A model generated the notes under the pieces. It made no database searches, was not told the origin of the DNA, and worked only from the letters and a program-made list of their open reading frames with translations. 64,000 nucleotides of DNA from Anaerolineae bacterium (GTDB lineage Bacteria; Chloroflexota; Anaerolineae; Promineifilales; Promineifilaceae): positions 1 through 64,000 of the forward strand of contig JADLAX010000095.1 in NCBI GenBank assembly GCA_020848035.1, in the 5' to 3' direction. Positions 33,438-41,945 of this stretch are shown in pieces. Positions within the stretch are counted from its first letter, which is position 1. Each line of letters opens with the position of its first letter. The translations under genes were made by a program, and so were the position numbers.

Positions 33438-33971
33438 CTACCAGGAAAACTTGTAACGAACCCCCTCCGGCGTTTTCTGTTCCTGCCAACCGAACTGCTT
33501 CAAATTGACATCGGTGCGCTGGCCAAAAGCGGCTAATTTGGCGGCCAGTTCTGGCTGAGCAAAGCGGGCGGCTTCGGCAAAAAGCGCCTGGGGCGCAGCG
33601 CCTATTTTGTGCGCGCAGTGGTGATACACCGCCAGGCTTACCTCCACATTACGCTTTTGCGGGATGATGTAGTTGGCGATGACCGCACCCACCAGGCCGC
33701 TCAACAGCCAATCGTGGCTCTTCTGGCGCACGGCCAGGGTCGCCGCTCGATGGCCGTAAATGCCAAACAAGGCGCGCTGTTCTGGGGTGAGTGATTGCTG
33801 AAATGTGTCGTGGTCAACGGCCGTTCCCTGCATAAACCGCGCCACAAGGCCATGCAGCCGCTCATCCACCGCCGAAGGCAGCGGCTGGGCATAATAATCA
33901 ACCACTTTCAGGCCAGCCAGGTACTGCCCCACTTCATCGGTAAACGCGCGAAACGCGCTGCCATTGTTCAT
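33438..33971 (-). CDS. Hypothetical protein
   Basis: I do not recognise this 177-residue protein. It is mostly helical and has no signal peptide. A modestly hydrophobic stretch (DWLLSGLVGAVIANYIIP, about 88-105) could be a buried helix, followed by VYHHCAHKIG. It has an ATG behind GGAG and two ACGGCCGT-type sites, so it looks like a resident gene. Confidence 0.6.
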   Translation of the reverse strand: MNNGSAFRAFTDEVGQYLAGLKVVDYYAQPLPSAVDERLHGLVARFMQGTAVDHDTFQQSLTPEQRALFGIYGHRAATLAVRQKSHDWLLSGLVGAVIANYIIPQKRNVEVSLAVYHHCAHKIGAAPQALFAEAARFAQPELAAKLAAFGQRTDVNLKQFGWQEQKTPEGVRYKFSW

Positions 33972-33991
33972 TTAATCTCCTTCGAAAATAA

Positions 33992-34042
33992 TTTAACGCA
34001 GAGACGCGGAGTCGCAGAGAAAAAATCTGTTGAATCTGCGAA
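33992..34042 (+). repeat. Mosaic intergenic repeat, copy D
   Basis: It carries taacgcagagacgcgga and aatctgttgaatctgcg, the same blocks as copy A at 3061 but without the cattcatggtggtc part. Confidence 0.7.
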
Positions 34043-34084
34043 ATGATTCGGCTGCGCTCACCACAGCTCTGCGCACTATTCACG

Positions 34085-35557
34085 CTAACGCGGGCTCCAA
34101 AACGGCATCAACCCTTCGGCCAGGAACTGTTTTTGGCCCGTGGTAATGTTAACGATAAAGATTTGGTTACGGCCGTCTTCCACCATTGGCAGCACCAGGG
34201 CATCACTTTGGGGCGACCAGATTTGGTGGCTCAGGGCGTACTGATCAAAAAAGGGCAAAAACTGCGTGGCAAAGGTAAATGTCGGCACAAATTCAAACAG
34301 CAAACGCCCCTCGTCCGTGGTGACATCATAAACCAGCAGGCGCAAACGCGGCAAATTTTGCTGGTAAAGATGCTTGCCCACGGCCGTCTTGCCGCCCTGC
34401 ACGTTGATATCCCCTTCACCTCTGCCCAGAATGCTGACCGCCGCCAGGTAACGGCCGTTCGGCGACCAGAAAAAAGCAACAATTGGCTCCTGACTCAACA
34501 GACTAACTTCGCCGGACGCGGCGTCCATCAACCGGAGCGGACCGACAAAGCTGCGACTGTCTGGCTCGCTGCCGCTGGTGTAGGCCAGCTGGTTGGCCGT
34601 TGGGCTCCAGGCCAGCGCCACAATGCCCGCATGACGCTGCTGCACTTCGGTGTCTGACTGGGTGTCTCGCACCACCAGACGGCTGTTGGTCCCGGCGGCT
34701 TCCTCCGCGAAGGCCAGGTAACGGCCGTCGGCGGAAATGCCTGGTGCCTGGAAAAAGCCGGGCGACGCCAGCGAATCACCCGTGCCGTCGCCATCGGCGG
34801 CAATCAGCTCCAGGCGCGAATCTGCCCCGGCAAAGCCGCTGTGAACAAACATCTGGCGGCTGTCGGCGGTCCACTGCCAGTAAAGTGGGCCACCGGTGGT
34901 GAGCACGCGGCTGTCGGCCGAGCCATCGGCCTGCACCAGATGCAGCGCCATGCCGTCCGGGTGACTGGCCAAAAAGCTTACCTGGTTGCTGTCGGGCGAC
35001 CAGTAAAGGTAAAACGGCCCATTGCGCGGATCAGCGTACAGCGGCTCGGGTGCGGCTTCCGTTTCACCGTCATCGAGCACAAAGATGCCCGCCCCGGTTC
35101 GGTCTGCCCCAACGGCGGCCACCAAACGGCCGTCAGGCGACCACGCCGGAAATTGGAAGCGCTGCTGAGCGTCGGTGAGCAGACGCTCGTTGCTGCCATC
35201 CGGGGCCAGCGACACCAGCTGCCCGTCGCTGTTAACAAACACAATTCGGTTCACGTCGGCGGCGGCGGGGGGAGTGGGCAGGGCAACGGCCGTAGCTGCG
35301 GCGGCGCTGGTGGCAGGCAGGGCAGCGGCGGCGGTGGGTTCCTGGTTGATGACGGCCGTTGCCGCCACCAATTCATCCTGCTCCACCGGCTCAGGCTGTT
35401 CGCGCAGGAAAAAATACCAGATTGCCCCGCTGGCCGAAGCGCCAAGCAGCGCCAATACGACCAAAAGCGTAAAGACAATGCGACAGCCACTCGGCCGTTT
35501 GGGGGAGTCAGACATCACCACCAGGGGACCATTACCCGGATCGTACTCGTTCATCAC
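34085..35557 (-). CDS. Membrane-anchored TolB-type propeller protein
   Basis: The 490-residue protein has a single N-terminal membrane anchor (IVFTLLVVLALLGASASGAIWYF, about residues 28-50, listed here as a span) and an Ala/Thr-rich linker. It then has repeats such as PAWSPDGRLVAAVG, LYWSPDSNQVSFLA and LAWSPTANQLAYTS, the PD40/TolB propeller blade with an exposed SPD. It lies 8 bp after the DUF2270 gene and is probably co-transcribed with it. An ATG at 35554 or 35515 is also possible as the start. Its partner is unknown. Confidence 0.75.
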   Translation of the reverse strand: MMNEYDPGNGPLVVMSDSPKRPSGCRIVFTLLVVLALLGASASGAIWYFFLREQPEPVEQDELVAATAVINQEPTAAAALPATSAAAATAVALPTPPAAADVNRIVFVNSDGQLVSLAPDGSNERLLTDAQQRFQFPAWSPDGRLVAAVGADRTGAGIFVLDDGETEAAPEPLYADPRNGPFYLYWSPDSNQVSFLASHPDGMALHLVQADGSADSRVLTTGGPLYWQWTADSRQMFVHSGFAGADSRLELIAADGDGTGDSLASPGFFQAPGISADGRYLAFAEEAAGTNSRLVVRDTQSDTEVQQRHAGIVALAWSPTANQLAYTSGSEPDSRSFVGPLRLMDAASGEVSLLSQEPIVAFFWSPNGRYLAAVSILGRGEGDINVQGGKTAVGKHLYQQNLPRLRLLVYDVTTDEGRLLFEFVPTFTFATQFLPFFDQYALSHQIWSPQSDALVLPMVEDGRNQIFIVNITTGQKQFLAEGLMPFWSPR

Positions 35558-35565
35558 CTACCTCA

Positions 35566-36651
35566 TCATGTTTCCAACGGCCGAAAACCCCCACCCCGTA
35601 TATCTTCCACCGGCGTGAGAATAAAAAAGGCCTTGGGATCAGCTTTGTAAACCACCCGCTTCAGGATTGACTTTTGTCGCGCTTCCAGAGCGCACATTAA
35701 AATGCCGTGTTCCTGCCCCGTGTACATTCCTTTGGCATTGATCAGCGTGACCCCGCGCCCCAACTCTTTCATCAATGCTTTACTCACTTCCTCAATCTTG
35801 TCAGAGATGATGTAGGCCAGCTGTTTGCGCGTGTCGAACCGGGCCAGGCGCGGCAGGTCGGTCTCGAACGTTTCCCAGGCCAGCCGCCGCGCCCGCTCAA
35901 CAAAGCTGCTCCAGCGCGACGACGTCTCCGACAGCACTTCGCCCTGCGTCTGGCGCAGCGTGGCGGTAAAAATCCCCAGAAAAATCAGCCCGCCGTTAAA
36001 AATAAAACCAACCGTCAACACCAGCCAGCCCGGAAATGGGCCAATTTGGGAGCGCGCCACAAATTCCGCCAGGCTGGTGACCGGCAGCGGGTGCATATAA
36101 ATCTTGCCGATCCAACTGCCCGCCAAAATGAGGAAAATCGGCGCGTAATTACGCCGGTAGCGCCGCCCCAGCGCTTCCATCAGGCCAATGGGAAACCGCG
36201 GGTTGTTCAAACTGTCGGTGAGTTTGTCGGCCCAATCGGCGTGTGGCATAAAGGGGGGAGAGAGCAGCCCGGCAAAGAAGTTTTTCTCGATGATGCGCAC
36301 GCGGTAGGTCCACAGCTCGTAGTAGCGGTAGCGGCGCGCTTCGATGAACAAAAAGAGCAGCACAAACAGCGAATCGATGAGCAAAATGGAGGCGGTGTTG
36401 GTTGGCGAGCTAAAGACAAAGGTGAGCGCGGCACCGGTGGTGATGACGGCCCAGTTGGTGGTGGCATCCAACCGCAGCCGCCAGGAATTGGAGCGGGACA
36501 TTTCGCCGCGATAAAAGTGAATCATGGCGTTGGTGAAGTTGCCGCTGTCTAGATGCTGCCCGGCAAACTCCCACACATGCTCCAGGTCGGTGTCGGGCGG
36601 CGGCGGGGGGTACGCAAAATCGGGTGTTGGGTTGTCAGGTGTTTGTGCCAT
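35566..36651 (-). CDS. DUF2270 membrane protein fused to a DUF2179 domain
   Basis: The N-terminal about 240 residues match DUF2270: FYRGEMSRSNSWRLRLDATTNWAV, then FVFSSPTN, IEARRYRYYELWTYRVRI and NFFAGLL, with about four membrane segments (listed motifs are separate segments). The last about 90 residues look like the DUF2179 domain of YitT-type proteins (AYIISDKIEEVSKALMKELG, then VYKADPKAFFILTPVEDIRG). The function is unknown; DUF2179 is thought to bind small ligands. The ATG at 36651 follows AAAGGAAC. The fusion is unusual to me. Confidence 0.75.
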   Translation of the reverse strand: MAQTPDNPTPDFAYPPPPPDTDLEHVWEFAGQHLDSGNFTNAMIHFYRGEMSRSNSWRLRLDATTNWAVITTGAALTFVFSSPTNTASILLIDSLFVLLFLFIEARRYRYYELWTYRVRIIEKNFFAGLLSPPFMPHADWADKLTDSLNNPRFPIGLMEALGRRYRRNYAPIFLILAGSWIGKIYMHPLPVTSLAEFVARSQIGPFPGWLVLTVGFIFNGGLIFLGIFTATLRQTQGEVLSETSSRWSSFVERARRLAWETFETDLPRLARFDTRKQLAYIISDKIEEVSKALMKELGRGVTLINAKGMYTGQEHGILMCALEARQKSILKRVVYKADPKAFFILTPVEDIRGGGFRPLET

Positions 36652-36773
36652 AGGTTCCTTTCAATTATCTTAGCCTAGCGGGTTAAAAGCATGGCCAATT
36701 TTAATGCAATGCCAACCTGAAACGGGGAATTTGGGTGGGGTGGTTACGGCCGTTCATGATAAAATCCCCGGCC

Positions 36774-37274
36774 ATGAAACAACAAACCATTCAATCACAA
36801 CCATCACAGCAGCTGCCCGAAGATGTACGCTCCCCATTCATTCGGCGAGCAGGCACCATTCTGGCCTTCTCGTATCCTGTTCTGGCCATTTCCACCGGCT
36901 TTCGCGCCGTTTACCAGCTCTTTCTAAGAGAAGACATTGTGAATCCCACGGGGCCGTGGCTCAGCGCCGTGGCCGCTTTGTGTTACCTCACCGCCACCAT
37001 CGGCTTTGCCTACCGACGGCGTTGGGCATGGTGGCTGTCGGTGCTGGTGCTGGGCTTCGAGTCGTTGATGACCCTCATTGTGGGTACACTGAGCATTGTC
37101 AATCCCGACCTGATCGGCAGCACCGTATGGCGCTGGTTTGGCATCGACTATGGCTTCTTCCCGCTCATTCAGCCGCTGCTGGGCCTGGCCTGGCTGTTGC
37201 ACCGGGAAACGCTGCAATCGTACGGCATTCGGCTGGGCAGCGCAGCACAAAACAGGGAAAAGAGTACGGGTTAG
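36774..37274 (+). CDS. Four-helix membrane protein, unknown function
   Basis: The start at 36774 gives 166 residues with four hydrophobic segments: LAFSYPVLAIST, AVAALCYLTATIG, WLSVLVLGFESLMTLIVGTL and FFPLIQPLLGLAWLL. It resembles conserved membrane proteins of unknown function common in Actinobacteria and Chloroflexota. It overlaps glpX tail to tail by four bases. Confidence 0.65.
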   Translation: MKQQTIQSQPSQQLPEDVRSPFIRRAGTILAFSYPVLAISTGFRAVYQLFLREDIVNPTGPWLSAVAALCYLTATIGFAYRRRWAWWLSVLVLGFESLMTLIVGTLSIVNPDLIGSTVWRWFGIDYGFFPLIQPLLGLAWLLHRETLQSYGIRLGSAAQNREKSTG

Positions 37275-38251
37275 CGGTGAATGCCATGCTCGGCGTGAAT
37301 AAAACGCCGGGTGCCGGTTTCCGAGCGAATTAATAGGGAGTAGGTAGAGGCGTAGCTGCCCCAAAACTGCATGGCACGCAGCAGGGCGCTGTCGGTGATG
37401 CTGGTGGCGGCAAAAAAGATTTGCTTGCTGTTCACCAACTCGCCGCACGTCATGATGCGGCTTTCGTCGAGACCGGCACGCTGAATATTTTCTCGCTCCA
37501 CGGCATTTTGCGGGCGCAGCCGGGCCAGCATGGCCCCACCCGACGCTTTTACAGCGCAGGCTGCCAGCACCCCCTGCGACACCCCACCAATGCCCATCAG
37601 CACATCCACGCTGGTATCGGCCGTGGCGGCGATGAGCGCCCCTTCGGCGTCACCTTCGTCGCGCAGCAGAACCCGGGCACCACTCTGGCGAATTTCGTGG
37701 ATCAGGTCTTGATTGCGCGGCCGATCTAGCACGATGACCGAAAGATCGCGCACCGATTTTTTCTTGTGGCGGGCAATAAGGGCCAGCGTCCAGGCGGCGG
37801 GAGCGTCCATGCACTGGGGCACCAGGGCGGCCGCAGCGTTACGGTCGACCACAATTTTGTCCATGTAGATGGCGGGGGCAAGCGACCAGATGGTGCCGCG
37901 TGGGGCAATGCCCACCACCGAGATAGCCCCTGGTTTGCCCCGGATGAGCAAGTTGGTGCCGTCGATGGGGTCCACCACCACATCGACCTCGGGGCCATTG
38001 CCGCTGCCTACGGTTTGCCCGGTACACAGCGGCGAGTTTTCCCCCAGGCGGCTTTCTTCACCGATGACGATACGGCCGTTCATCTCCAAAGCATTCAGCG
38101 CATCAGCCATGGCCCGGGTGGCCGCCCGGTGCGCATTGGCAAAATCCCCCGAACCAACCCAATGCCCCGCCGCCAGCGCCGTTGTCTCCGTCACCCGCAC
38201 CAAATCCAGACCAATATTCCGCGATAGCTGCTCGTCAAACTTTTCGTTCAT
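37271..38251 (-). CDS. glpX: Fructose-1,6-bisphosphatase class II
   Basis: The start is set at 38251 (MNEKFDEQLSRN); five codons earlier is possible. The protein has GEESRLGEN, DVVVDPIDGTNLL (metal and substrate binding) and GIGGVSQGVLAACAVKASGG, the GlpX signature. It hydrolyses fructose-1,6-bisphosphate in gluconeogenesis. gap and yvcK lie within 6 kb. Confidence 0.93.
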   Translation of the reverse strand: MNEKFDEQLSRNIGLDLVRVTETTALAAGHWVGSGDFANAHRAATRAMADALNALEMNGRIVIGEESRLGENSPLCTGQTVGSGNGPEVDVVVDPIDGTNLLIRGKPGAISVVGIAPRGTIWSLAPAIYMDKIVVDRNAAAALVPQCMDAPAAWTLALIARHKKKSVRDLSVIVLDRPRNQDLIHEIRQSGARVLLRDEGDAEGALIAATADTSVDVLMGIGGVSQGVLAACAVKASGGAMLARLRPQNAVERENIQRAGLDESRIMTCGELVNSKQIFFAATSITDSALLRAMQFWGSYASTYSLLIRSETGTRRFIHAEHGIHR

Positions 38252-38277
38252 TCTTCGTTCTCGCACGGGAGTGGGTG

Positions 38278-38345
38278 CAGTAAAAAGTGATAAGCGACAA
38301 GAACACTCTTCACTTTTTACTTATCACTTTTCACTCTTCTACCTC
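38278..38345. repeat. Inverted repeat (aaaaagtgataag type)
   Basis: Units aaaaagtgataag and cttcactttttacttatcac face each other between glpX and the SulP gene. A similar array lies at 60955-61030. Confidence 0.7.
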
Positions 38346-40520
38346 TCAAAATTCCATCGCTTCCAGCAAACCAGCCGCACTCCAGGCCAGCATACCGCCC
38401 TGCAAAACCTGCACGTTCATGCAGCCCACATGCTGCAATGCGGCAGCGGCGCGGCGGCTGCGACGGCCGCTGCGGCACACCAGCACAATTTGTCGGTCAG
38501 CGGGCAGCTTCACCTCGCTGGACAAAATTTGCGGCAGGGGCACCAGCTGCGCTTCCACAATGTGGCCCTGGTTAAATTCGCGCGGCTCGCGCACGTCTAT
38601 TACGTACGGCATTGGGCTGCTGCCGTTGCTGCCCGGCAGCGGATGCAGCCAGCTCCATAATTTCTTCGGCTCAATTTGCAAAATGTGGCTCGTGTCCAGT
38701 TCATCCACCTGCGGAATGTTGGCCAGGGCAATGCGTTTGGGCAAATTCTGGCATTCGCGGAAGGCGCGCGTTGGACATTCGTAAATGCACACCGCCGGGT
38801 CCAGCTGTTGGTAAAACATCTTGCCGATGGCCTCATCCTCATCCAAAATGTGGTCAGGTCCTAAAAATCGGTCAAACGCCGACGAAAACATCATCTGCTG
38901 TACCCGGTAGTTGGTGCCCACCATAAACACATCGCCGCCGCGCTCGCGGTAAGAGCGCACCAGGCTCTCCAGCATGTGGATGCCGCTAAAGTCGCAGGTA
39001 TTGACGTGGTCCAGCCGCAGCAGCAAATAGCGCTGGTCGGGATGGGCGTCGGCATGATTGGTGATGAACTCCTCAACATAGTTCACCGCCCCAAAGTATA
39101 AATCGCCGTACACCTCGATGATGGCCATTTGCGGGCACGGCTCTTTGTCTGGCCGGTAGGTGAAATGGCTAAAGGTCTCGTCGGGCAGCACAGCCTGGAT
39201 GCGGGGTGTGCTGGTGCGCCAGATGAACAGGCCCAACGAAAACAAGATGCCCAACAACACGGCAAACTCCAGCTCCAGGAACATGGTACCGACCAGGGTC
39301 AGCACCATGATGGCGGCATCCCCCGGATGGCTGCGCCAGATGCGGCGAATCTCAGCCCGGTCGATCATGTCGTAAGCGGTCATGATCAACACGCCGGAGA
39401 GAGCCGAAATGGGCAGGTAGGCGGCCAGGGGGGCCAGGATGAACATGGCAATCAGCATGAAGAGTCCGGAAAAGATGGACGCCATCGGGGTTCGGGCACC
39501 GGCTTTGTAGTTTACGGCCGTACGCGAAATTGATCCTGCGCCAGCATAGCCGGAAAACAGCCCCATAAGAATGTTGGACATGCCCTGTCCCACAAATTCC
39601 TGGTTGCTGTCCAGGCGCTGCCCCGTTTGCGCGGCTACGGTGCGGGCAATGGCGGCTGCGTTTACCAAACCAATTGCCCCCACCGCCAGCGCCCCAGCCG
39701 AAAGGCGGCTGATCAATTCCAGGTTAAAGAGAGGCAAATCAGCCAGCGGCGGCAGGGTGGCGGGCAGTTGGCCAATCACGGCCACGTTTTGTTCATCCAG
39801 GTCAAACAAAAAGACCACCAGCGAAGCCAGCACCATGGCCAGCAGGGGCAGCGGCAGCCGGGCGTTGATGCGGCGGATGACGATGATAAAGAGCATTGTG
39901 CCCAGGCCGATTACGGCCGTTGGTGAATGTGTTTTGGCAATTTCCGTCACCACGTTGGTCACCGTGCCAATCGTGCCGGAACCAGCTGCGGGCAAGCCAA
40001 CCAGTGGATGCAGCTGCTTAATAGCAATCAGCACCCCTGCACCGCTGGCAAAACCAACAATCACTGAGTGGGAGACAAAGTTCACCAACATGCCCAGGCG
40101 CACCAGCCCCATGCCCAGCTGGAAGACGCCAACCATAACGGCCATCAGCCCGGCGGCGATGGCGTATTGGGAGGTACCGGGGATGATAACGGCCGATAAC
40201 GAACTGGCAATCAGCAGAGAAATCGCATTGGCTGGCCCCGTATGCATCTGGTCCGACGAACCCCAGAGCGCCCCGGCAATGGCCCCAACAATGGCGGCAT
40301 ACAATCCCATTTCTGGCGGCAGTTCCGCAATGAGGGTAAAGGCAATCGACTGCGGCAGCAAAATGACGGCAACAGTTAAGCCGGCAAGCAGGTCAGGGCG
40401 TAAATTGGCGCGATCGTAAGTGCGAAAAAGGTCGATAGGTTTTTTGAGGTAGTGAACAGCAGGCGCGATGCTCTGTTGTAGATTCACTCTGGCTCCCATC
40501 TTGGCAAACATGGAAGACAT
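38346..40520 (-). CDS. SulP anion transporter with STAS and rhodanese domains
   Basis: The 724-residue protein has an N-terminal SulP/SLC26 transport domain of about 12 membrane segments (ANLRPDLLAGLTVAVILLPQ, then AISLLIASSL and FSGYAGAGSISRTAVNYKAG, as separate segments). It has a STAS domain (LDHVNTCDFSGIHMLESL, about 510-530) and a C-terminal rhodanese domain with active-site loop LVCRSGRRSRRAA (about 685-697). SulP proteins carry sulfate, bicarbonate or other anions. The rhodanese could handle reduced sulfur and suggests a sulfur-linked substrate, which is inference. Confidence 0.88.
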   Translation of the reverse strand: MSSMFAKMGARVNLQQSIAPAVHYLKKPIDLFRTYDRANLRPDLLAGLTVAVILLPQSIAFTLIAELPPEMGLYAAIVGAIAGALWGSSDQMHTGPANAISLLIASSLSAVIIPGTSQYAIAAGLMAVMVGVFQLGMGLVRLGMLVNFVSHSVIVGFASGAGVLIAIKQLHPLVGLPAAGSGTIGTVTNVVTEIAKTHSPTAVIGLGTMLFIIVIRRINARLPLPLLAMVLASLVVFLFDLDEQNVAVIGQLPATLPPLADLPLFNLELISRLSAGALAVGAIGLVNAAAIARTVAAQTGQRLDSNQEFVGQGMSNILMGLFSGYAGAGSISRTAVNYKAGARTPMASIFSGLFMLIAMFILAPLAAYLPISALSGVLIMTAYDMIDRAEIRRIWRSHPGDAAIMVLTLVGTMFLELEFAVLLGILFSLGLFIWRTSTPRIQAVLPDETFSHFTYRPDKEPCPQMAIIEVYGDLYFGAVNYVEEFITNHADAHPDQRYLLLRLDHVNTCDFSGIHMLESLVRSYRERGGDVFMVGTNYRVQQMMFSSAFDRFLGPDHILDEDEAIGKMFYQQLDPAVCIYECPTRAFRECQNLPKRIALANIPQVDELDTSHILQIEPKKLWSWLHPLPGSNGSSPMPYVIDVREPREFNQGHIVEAQLVPLPQILSSEVKLPADRQIVLVCRSGRRSRRAAAALQHVGCMNVQVLQGGMLAWSAAGLLEAMEF

Positions 40521-40529
40521 CTCCTTCGA

Positions 40530-40640
40530 AAATAGGCCGCGGATTGCGCGGATTAACGCGGATGAAATCTGTGAAAACCTGTGTCCTTTTCATTCATGGT
40601 GGTCGGCGACAGCCGGTGTCGTCTCCTTCAAAATAGAGTC
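40530..40640 (+). repeat. Mosaic intergenic repeat, copy B
   Basis: It holds ggccgcggattgcgcgg, a gaaatctgtgaaaacctg block and cattcatggtggtc...ggtgtcgtctccttc. The 305-bp gap 40521-40825 also has two ACGGCCGT octamers and otherwise shows no gene. Confidence 0.7.
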
Positions 40641-40825
40641 TGGCTGGCTGTGGTGGCGGGCAACGGCCGTTCCGCAGACCACCCACCACCGATATCATTC
40701 ATGGACTCAGACCACATTGCGTACGCTTCTTTCTTGGAGCGAGGTATTGATTTTGGGAGTGTACGCCGGGTGGAAACGGCCGTCAACCTAAATTGAGTGG
40801 TTTTTACAGGAACCTTACACTCGCG

Positions 40826-41500
40826 CTAAAAAGGGGGCAACTCGTGCGGTGTCGGCAAGCCCGTAGGCAAATTATGAAAGTCCAACACACGATACGGATA
40901 AACGTTCACAATCGTAGTTTCTTCAAATTGGGTCACGGTGACGGTGTCGCGCCGGTAAATGTGGATGTGGCCGTGCAGCATCAGCCGGGGCTTCACCCAT
41001 TGCAGCAGGTTGCGCATGATCTTAAAGCCGGTGTGCGGGATGTCTGTCTTGTCGTGGATGCCGTAGGGGGGGGAATGGGTGACGAGGATGTCGAGGAAAC
41101 GGCCGTGTCTCAATTTGTTCTTCAGCAGCATCGGCAGCAGCTGGGCCACCTGGTAACGCATTTCCGATTCGGTGTACATAAACGGCGCATTGGGCCGATA
41201 GCGCATCGAGCCTTCTAACCCGGCCAGCAGCAGCCCTTCCCGCTTCACCACCCGGGCATGAATGTCATCGCCGCCCTGCACCTGCTCCAAAATACGCCCT
41301 TCCACCGTGTACTGCGGCCCCTTGTCGTGGTTGCCGCGCACATACACCAGCCGCCGGTCCAGCGCCGAGACCAAAAATTCCAGGTAATAAAACGGCAAAT
41401 CGCCGCAGCCAATAATCAGATCAATGTCGGGATATTTGGCCCGCACATCGGTGCAATACAGCTGGTCCATTACCCGGTCGCTGACCGCCAATATTTTCAT
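40826..41500 (-). CDS. Calcineurin-like metallophosphoesterase
   Basis: The 224-residue protein carries the metal-binding set IIGCGDLP, VRGNHDKG, VTHSPPYG and LHGHIHIY. The first motif is divergent (MKILAVSDRVM, with Asp but no GDxH). It has no signal peptide. Substrate is unknown; nucleotide or protein phosphates are family options. Its ATG overlaps the stop of the MazG-like gene by four bases, so the two are coupled. Confidence 0.85.
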   Translation of the reverse strand: MKILAVSDRVMDQLYCTDVRAKYPDIDLIIGCGDLPFYYLEFLVSALDRRLVYVRGNHDKGPQYTVEGRILEQVQGGDDIHARVVKREGLLLAGLEGSMRYRPNAPFMYTESEMRYQVAQLLPMLLKNKLRHGRFLDILVTHSPPYGIHDKTDIPHTGFKIMRNLLQWVKPRLMLHGHIHIYRRDTVTVTQFEETTIVNVYPYRVLDFHNLPTGLPTPHELPPF

Positions 41501-41802
41501 GGATCAGGCCATTCGCGATGTTGGTTAAGCGCCAGTTTAGCCAAAATAGCTTCTTCCAGGTCGATGCCGGTGACGCTGGCCAGCTGAAGGAGGTAGAGCG
41601 CCACATCAGCCAGCTCGCCAGCCAGCTCTGCCGGATCAGCGGCGGTGCTGCGCCATTGGAAATGCTCCAGCACTTCGGCGGCCTCGATGGCCAGCGAAGC
41701 TGCCAGGTTACGGGGGGTTTGGGGTTTGGGTGAATCGGGGTCATACCAGCCCTTGCTGCCAACAAAAGCGTGCATCCGGGCTTCCAGTTCTTTCAGTTCC
41801 AT
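41497..41802 (-). CDS. MazG-like nucleotide pyrophosphohydrolase
   Basis: The 101-residue protein has the helical MazG/RS21-C6 motif LAIEAAEVLEHFQW (EAAE) and, about 25 residues on, ELADVALYLLQLA (ExxD). It would hydrolyse non-canonical or excess dNTPs. It is translated just before the metallophosphoesterase at 40826. Confidence 0.85.
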   Translation of the reverse strand: MELKELEARMHAFVGSKGWYDPDSPKPQTPRNLAASLAIEAAEVLEHFQWRSTAADPAELAGELADVALYLLQLASVTGIDLEEAILAKLALNQHREWPDP

Positions 41803-41856
41803 CAGGTGTTGGGTGCAAAACCTTTTTTGGCTCTTTAGGAATTGAACGGGTGGCAG

Positions 41857-41926
41857 TTCGTGAAACGTGAAACGTGATGCGCTACCAGAGGTGAATCACG
41901 TTTCACGCATCACGTTCCACGCTAAA
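41857..41926. repeat. Inverted heptad repeat (gtgaaacgtgaaacgtg type)
   Basis: Units cgtgaaacgtgaaacgtg and cacgtttcacgcatcacg form a hairpin between gap and the MazG-like gene. Confidence 0.75.
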
Positions 41927-41945
41927 TCCTAAAGGCCCACTGTAT

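Noticed and set aside
39571..40419. 282-codon plus-strand frame
   Set aside because: It is antisense to the SulP membrane domain; its Thr/Pro-rich content mirrors that gene.
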